Source of the DNA: Panicum virgatum
Lineage: Eukaryota; Streptophyta; Magnoliopsida; Poales; Poaceae
DNA: 64,000 nucleotides
Direction of reading: 5' to 3'
Assembly (NCBI RefSeq): GCF_016808335.1
Contig: NC_053137.1
Span: 8,048,506-8,112,505 of the forward strand
A program made the translations under genes and the position numbers. Under the pieces are notes generated by a model. The model was given only the letters and a program-made list of their open reading frames with translations, was not told the DNA's origin and made no database searches. Shown piece by piece: positions 58,348-64,000 of the stretch (positions are counted from its first letter, which is position 1; every line of letters starts with the position of its first letter).

Positions 58348-60300
58348 GAGGAGAGCCACAGGCAAAGTGTTTCTGGTCTTCCTGGCAGGGTTACAAGAAG
58401 CAGGGCCAGAAGGGAAGAATTTATGCAGCCACAACCTCAGCCTCAACCACAACAATATGAGTCTGGAGGTTCGTCATGGCAGAGCGCCAGCTCCACTGAG
58501 TGGGCACAGCAGGCCCTAGGGCACCGGTCCACCAGCTCCAGTTCCAGTGGACCCCCGATCTCCGCCAGACGTTCAGCTTCGTCCAGAGGTTTCGCCACTT
58601 TGACTCGGTAGATGGGCGAGCTGAACATGTGCACCAACAACATCGACGAGTCGCTGGGCCAGCATATCGAGTCAACTCAAAACTAGCAGCGACACACAGG
58701 CGAGAGGATCCACAACATGGAGCAGCAAAAGCAGCAGATCCATGAGGAGTGGAGGGTTTACTACCGTTGGGCTGGGTTTAACCCCGACCAACAGCAGTGA
58801 GTCTGAAGCTAGCTTATGAGAGGTCCCTCACGAGAGGTAACTTGTATCAAACTTTATCTTTACCGCTTTCAAAACCTTGCATGAAACCAAACAAAAAATT
58901 GTAAAATTCTGAAAATCCATAAAAAATTGCATAACTAAAATCAAATAAAAATTGGCAAAACTTAGAAAAAACCCCAAAAAATATTTACTTGCTTTCCAGT
59001 ATGTGTAGTAAGCATGTGTAGTTTTTTCTTGTTGAGATGATGAATAGTTGCTCTATTAATTCCTTTCATATGCCTAGTTACAACCTTGTGCTCTGGCTAA
59101 GTTTTGAGTTTGGTGGCTAGTTGTTCAAACCTTAAGCTTGAAACTTGTGGGTAGTGAAAAGCAGAATTTGAATCTAGGTTGTTGTGGGTTATGATATGGC
59201 GGAAAAGAGTTGCTATCAACTTCTCCTACGTGATGCTTGATATCCGGAGTATTTCTTTCAAAAAATACAAAAATAAAATAAAGTTCCTCGGTGATATGAA
59301 ATTCCCAGCCAGAGCCATATGAGTTACGAGTTTGAAAAGCCTTTCCACATATGCAACTTGTTTTCTCATTGAGCTTTGTCAAATTGTTGTGACCCTTCGA
59401 GAAAATCATTTCATATGCCCATGATCAAGATCACGTACACGTTCATTCACATGCTATACTTCTACACTGGAAGATAGCAAGTACATCCATCCATCCATCC
59501 ATCCACAAATAAAACTCCATACCATGACTATCTCTCTCCAAGTTACCATAAAAATATATGGGCTATACAAAAATAAATAAAATATGCATACCCAAAGAAG
59601 GTATGCCACATGCCCCCAAGGCATGTCAAAAAAAAAGGATGGGAAAAGATGCATACCCAAAGAAGGTATGGCACATGCCCCCAAGGCATGTCAAAAAAAA
59701 AAGAGAGAAAAAGAAAATATAGCCCGTACCAAAAATATACAAGGGAGAGAGAAATTATATAAAAGGAGTTCTTCCACCATCCACCAAAAATATCCACACA
59801 CTTGCACATCTTGATCAAGGTTTATGACTTGTTTCTCCTTTGGATCCGGTCTTTGACTCAGCAAAATATGAGAAGCAGGTATGCCTTCATATCCTCCACA
59901 CCTACAGCTCCACAAAAAAACATTAGAAGTAGGATGGAAAAAAGGGCGCATAAGAAGGTCTTGGTGAGGAATAAAACACATTTGAGCGATCCAAGAGATC
60001 ACCCGAGGAACTTACAAAATTTTTTTTCAAAAATTTTATAAAACCTCTGGATTGACGGTTGAACAAAGAAGTGGGTAAATGGTACTCTACAAGCCGTTCT
60101 GACCCCCAACCGCCAAAGATGAGGATGATGCTATAAGCCCCACAGGAGTAAGGTAAAAAGGTGCGAACAATGCCAACTTATTCAGAATAAAGGTAAGAAC
60201 ATTCGGTTGTGCCTTGTGCATAAGACAGGAATGCGACATTGTAGCAACTCCTGATCAACAACCTGAGTCTAAAACTTTGCTCGGGACGAGCAATGGGCTA
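58348..60300 (+). other. Non-coding 3' internal region of the Athila-like element
   Basis: Gln/Pro-rich remnants follow ORF2 to about 58800. After that is AT-rich internal DNA with no frame of note, including the tandem duplication at 59586-59702 and several A runs. Confidence 0.55.
59586..59702. repeat. Tandem duplication, 65-bp unit
   Basis: GCATACCCAAAGAAGGTATG and CACATGCCCCCAAGGCATGT occur twice, 65 bp apart, almost identical. Confidence 0.95.
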
Positions 60301-60312
60301 GCTTGGGGGAGT
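60301..60312 (+). promoter_or_regulatory. Polypurine tract of the Athila-like element
   Basis: GCTTGGGGGAG immediately precedes the TGTTGACGG start of the 3' LTR, the normal site for plus-strand DNA priming. Confidence 0.8.
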
Positions 60313-61936
60313 TGTTGACGGTCCTTAAATGCCAAATCCGACTGTCAACTAGACTCATTATAACGGAAAACTATACGTCTTACTCACATGTTTGTATCAC
60401 TAACCTTGCTCCACAGTTATTTTCGAGTTTGTATGATTTCAGATGAGCAAGAGCGGAATAAGACGAAAATACACAGCAGACGCCATACAACTACGCAGAA
60501 GATCATATCCGGCGTCACACCCTTACAAAGAGGGCCCACTTGACAGAAGAAACGGGACTCCACGCAAGATGCACTAGAGGATAAGGATAAGATTCCACGT
60601 ATCAACCATCCAGCAAAGGATCAGCTCGAATGGCTGACAGGTGGGGTCTGCCGAACCTGCCCTGCAACACGTCCAGATGCATCTCGAGGAGGAGTAGCTG
60701 CCAAGGCACCTGATCACCTTTCATATGTGCATTTGGCAGGAACCATCCTCCACTAGTATAAGTAGGGCCTCTCTCCACCCCCCTCAACACACACACACAC
60801 TCTCATTCCACTCTATCTCCAAGGAGGCTCTCTCTCTCTCTCTCTTGCTCTCTTAGCTAGGTAGTGGAGCTAGGCTAGTTTTCCTTAGCAAAGCAAATTG
60901 TCCTCGGGGTCGTTGAGCAATCCTCGGCTCCCGGTATGGCCTTGTATCCGATTTGTCAGACTTATATTCATAATATAGAAATATGCCATGGTTGCTTCGC
61001 TATCTTGATAGTTTATCAATCCATGCTTAGTTCATTCATGAGTTGTGCTAAGGTCTTGGTTAGGCCAGATGATCCGGGTACGGATAGGGGTTCGTTGTGC
61101 TTTCGGGCTTGCTCTAGCGTTTTACTTGTCCATCCAAAGGGTGGGAGACCCGAGGACGCTAGGGTAGTGACCTCATGCACGAGCGTAGTGCTCGGGTATG
61201 CGGGATCCTTCGGATATGACCGTGCTCCACGGTGTGACTGGGATAGACGGAAGGTGGTGATAGCCCTGTCCGTCCGGCGTAACAGCTATGTTGCGTTTAG
61301 CATATTCCCCGACGTTCGGGTTCGGTGTAGGAGTTTATGCAAAGAGGTAACGGGATTGGATGTACTCCGGTGCGGGACCTTCTCCCCGCTATCCCATTTT
61401 CCTAGCACCTGTAGTCCTAATCATGTCCTAACATGACCCCAGCTTTGGATAGAAGCACTAGGACATCTAACCTAGCCTAAGCTCCAGCTGACTTAACGTA
61501 GGTAGATTAGTTCTTTCTTTTAGTTGTTTCTTTCATTTATTCCTTCCTCCTGGAGTGTGGTTGTGTGCTGTGTCGCATTACCCTTGCTTATTTCTTTATC
61601 TTGACTTACCCCTGTTACAGTTTTGCCTATTACTTGAGGCACGATGTCATGGTTAATGTTGAGTACAATACCTTTGCCACTGCCATTCTTTGGTAACAAA
61701 TAAATAATGATACTCTTACTCTCCGGGTAAAATACTACAACGGTATATCCGTGCGTTTGCGGATCCATATGTAATTATATAGATTATACCACAAGAGTGG
61801 CACTCCTTGCGTGTAGTTGCTAGGATGGGCCGGCACCCTCATTTCTAGTGATTGCACTAAGAACCGCCAATAAGAGTTTCTGAGGCCGTTGTCGAGGTCT
61901 TCGCAAACCCGATAGCGACTTAACGAAATGCCAACA
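60313..61936 (+). mobile_element. 3' LTR of the Athila-like element
   Basis: A 1.6-kb LTR with TGTTGACGG at the left and CCAACA at the right. A TATA element AGTATAAGTAGG (about 60765-60776) is followed by a CA- and CT-rich leader (60785-60850), placing U3/R there. The matching 5' LTR is not in the window. The open frame at 60936-61436 inside it has no recognisable features. Confidence 0.8.
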
Positions 61937-63459
61937 CAGGCTCAGCTCGCCCACATGCGGCCGCCGCCATCAACGCACGATGAAGTGGGGCGGGCATCGA
62001 GCCCAGTCGCCTCGGACACAAACGGGTGACTCCCCAACTTCTCAGGACCGTAGAGTGAAACCGCGCGGGGCGCACGGCAGCGCAGGCGGTGGGGCCCCAA
62101 CGGCCGCAAAAATCGGCTACCACAGTACGACTCGGACGCTCAGGAGGGGAAAACACACGACAAGGGAATGGTACAAAGATTAAAGAGACTCCTTCTCATT
62201 AATGAGGGTATCAATCCCCGATACAATGCATGGTGGTCGACCGGAGGCCGTGTACAAGAGCAAGAAATGCTGAGGACGCCGCACAGGAGGATACCGTAAA
62301 AACCGGAGCGCGGCATCCCTATCTAGGCCGTGACAGGCATGACGGGTGCATGCATCGCCGCCGGACGTCAATCAGCCCAGACTCCTCTCTCCGTCCAAGG
62401 GCCATTGTCCCGGCCGGCTCAGGAGGACGTGAAGAGGGAAAGGCATGTGCCAGCGTGGCCAGGATCCATAACCTCCTGAGTGAGGCCATCACCGAGACGG
62501 ACGGACACTCGCACTCGCAGTGCGACCCAGTGACGGCAACGGAGAAATCAGGGAGCTCAGAGCAAGCACAGCCGACACGCCGTCGGCGCACGGGCTCGCG
62601 GGGATGCGAACACCCGAGTTCTCCTCCCTTACGCTCCCCCGCTCGTAGTTAATCCTCTGGCAGCAACCAACGAAGAATCGGGACCTAGCTCGAACAGGCC
62701 AGACACGGGCTCTAGGAGGCCTAAATCTACCACACATTATCGGAAGCAGTGTTTGCCGAACTTGGTGAGCAACCGGGAGCTCGACGCCACTATTTATAGC
62801 CGCGACTAGGCAATGCGTACCTCAAGACAAAGATAGGCCAGGATCTGCAACCTGGCATAAAAGCGCATACCTGCCCCCATCCTCGTCAGCAACAACCAGT
62901 CCAACGGGAGAGTGCAATCCAAGCCAAGACAAATGAGCACCGGTCGAGGCGAGACCACACGGTGGGCAGTGCATGAGCCCCGAGGAGTGAAGCGGGCAGC
63001 AAGGACAGGCGCGCTACGAGAACCCATGCAAGAATCCCCATGTCAGCAAAACCACAACAGATGGTGACCGGCCGTGACGTGACCAGATAGAGGGCTCTCA
63101 GGGCACAGCGCCAAGCGCGAATGGTCAACAAGAAGATGCCAGATAACCCTCTGAGTGAGTCTCTGACTCGCCCGGAGGCTCGAGGGCTACACCCACTAGG
63201 TGCGCTCGCGCGCACCCACAAGGAATTGGCCGAGAGACCCTAACCGCACCATACCGGATACGGGACGGAGCACCAGCAGCTAACCCCCTGCACGAGTCTT
63301 CAGACTCCTCCAGGGGCTCGGGGGCTATACCCACTGGGTCCACTTGCGCGAACCCAGCGGAAGATCATGACCCAGCACGCGCCGAGCATGAGAGTCGGAA
63401 TCCAATCGAAGCTGAGCCCCCGTGTGGTTCCTCGAGCTGTGCGTACGCTCGGGGGCTAC
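61937..63459 (+). mobile_element. Internal part of a second LTR retrotransposon
   Basis: GC-rich non-coding DNA directly after the Athila-like LTR. Near its right end three degenerate units (about 63151-63222, 63292-63358, 63422-63459) each contain a GGCTCGGGGGCTA-like word. The last, GCTCGGGGGCTAC, sits just before an LTR-like start and can serve as the polypurine tract. No gag or pol is seen. Confidence 0.5.
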
Positions 63460-64000
63460 TGACACGGTTAAGTACCATGGGTACCCAAAGCACGACCAAC
63501 GAGGGACTTGTAAGAGCTAACCAGGCCACCGCCTAGCGGTTCGGCCCATTCAGGGCAGAGGTGCAACCTGCGCTGAGTCGCCGAACAAGAGGAAGCCCCT
63601 ACGGCACGGCAGCGTTAGAGCCGGGAGCACGTGGAAGCCCCTCCTGACCTGCAAAGGACACCACGGGGGTCGGGAGGCCCGAGCCGATCCTAGGGACGCG
63701 CTCAACCCCGGGGCCTCCTAGGGAAGGCACGAGGCAGCATTAATTCAATAAGACACGCACACACATCCTACATCCAACAGTCGGGGTAGGGGCACTGCCT
63801 ACGGACTGGAGCACCGACGTGAATGTCCCCAATCAACTGGGTCATCAAGATGCCACGACCGGCGCCCACACCGGTCGTACCCCGTCTGCCAGATCGATGG
63901 GATGGGCCATACCGGGCCACCCCCACCCCCTCCGCCCCCACGGAGTGCGGGGCAAGGCAGGCACGACGGGTCAGGGGGGCCGCTTTGGATCAGCAGCAAC
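63460..64000 (+). mobile_element. Start of an LTR, cut by the window end
   Basis: It begins TGACACGGTTAAGTACC right after the polypurine tract. The rest is GC-rich U3-like sequence without a TATA box before the window ends. Confidence 0.5.

Noticed and set aside
59586..59702. CRISPR-like array
   Set aside because: There are only two units, directly abutting without unique spacers, in a plant retrotransposon; a plain tandem duplication.
60936..61436. 166-codon ORF as a gene
   Set aside because: It lies in the R/U5 part of the Athila-like LTR and shows no conserved motif.

Overview
The window is nuclear DNA from a grass (Poaceae), probably panicoid or a close relative. This is inferred from interrupted genes with GT-AG introns, steep 5' GC enrichment of exons typical of grass genes, dense Stowaway- and Tourist-type MITEs, and long-LTR retroelements. 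I see no bacterial operons, CRISPR arrays or organellar genes. The species cannot be fixed from the sequence alone.

Layout. The left 35 kb is gene-bearing: the 3' end of an FKBP-type prolyl isomerase (85-1082); a CHUP1-like coiled-coil protein (2157-3715); a GT47 exostosin-family glycosyltransferase (8474-12235); a complete 19-exon methylmalonate-semialdehyde dehydrogenase (13779-21435); a minus-strand BAHD acyltransferase (24513-25912) with a decayed relative 3 kb away; and an F-box/LRR gene (30436-34422) followed by a collapsed tandem copy. Further right are an F-box-associated-domain gene without an F-box (39586-40563) and a truncated wall-associated-kinase ectodomain (50790-51359). From about 42.8 kb the sequence is mostly transposable elements. 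From 55 kb to the end it is LTR retrotransposon: a non-autonomous Athila-like Ty3/gypsy element with gag-protease, an ORF resembling the ATHILA ORF-1 family and a 3' LTR, then part of another element.

The main interest is how mobile elements are stacked and have remodelled genes. Many insertions could be closed on exact or near-exact target-site duplications (TSDs) read from the sequence. They include a Pack-MULE carrying an inactivated PEPC-kinase-like fragment; a solo LTR in a dehydrogenase intron that itself received a hAT-like element; an 82-bp-LTR TRIM/SMART-type element; four hAT-like elements with perfect 8-bp TSDs; and a four-element nest at 42.8-47.7 kb. In two places a MITE sits in or next to a coding end: in one it supplies the C-terminus of an ORF and strands the decayed old 3' end downstream.

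The host genes are unrelated housekeeping or accessory genes and do not form a pathway or cluster. No new defence-like or enzymatic system was found; the unusual content is the architecture of nested and gene-capturing elements. All family names come from reading translated motifs; no database search was run.
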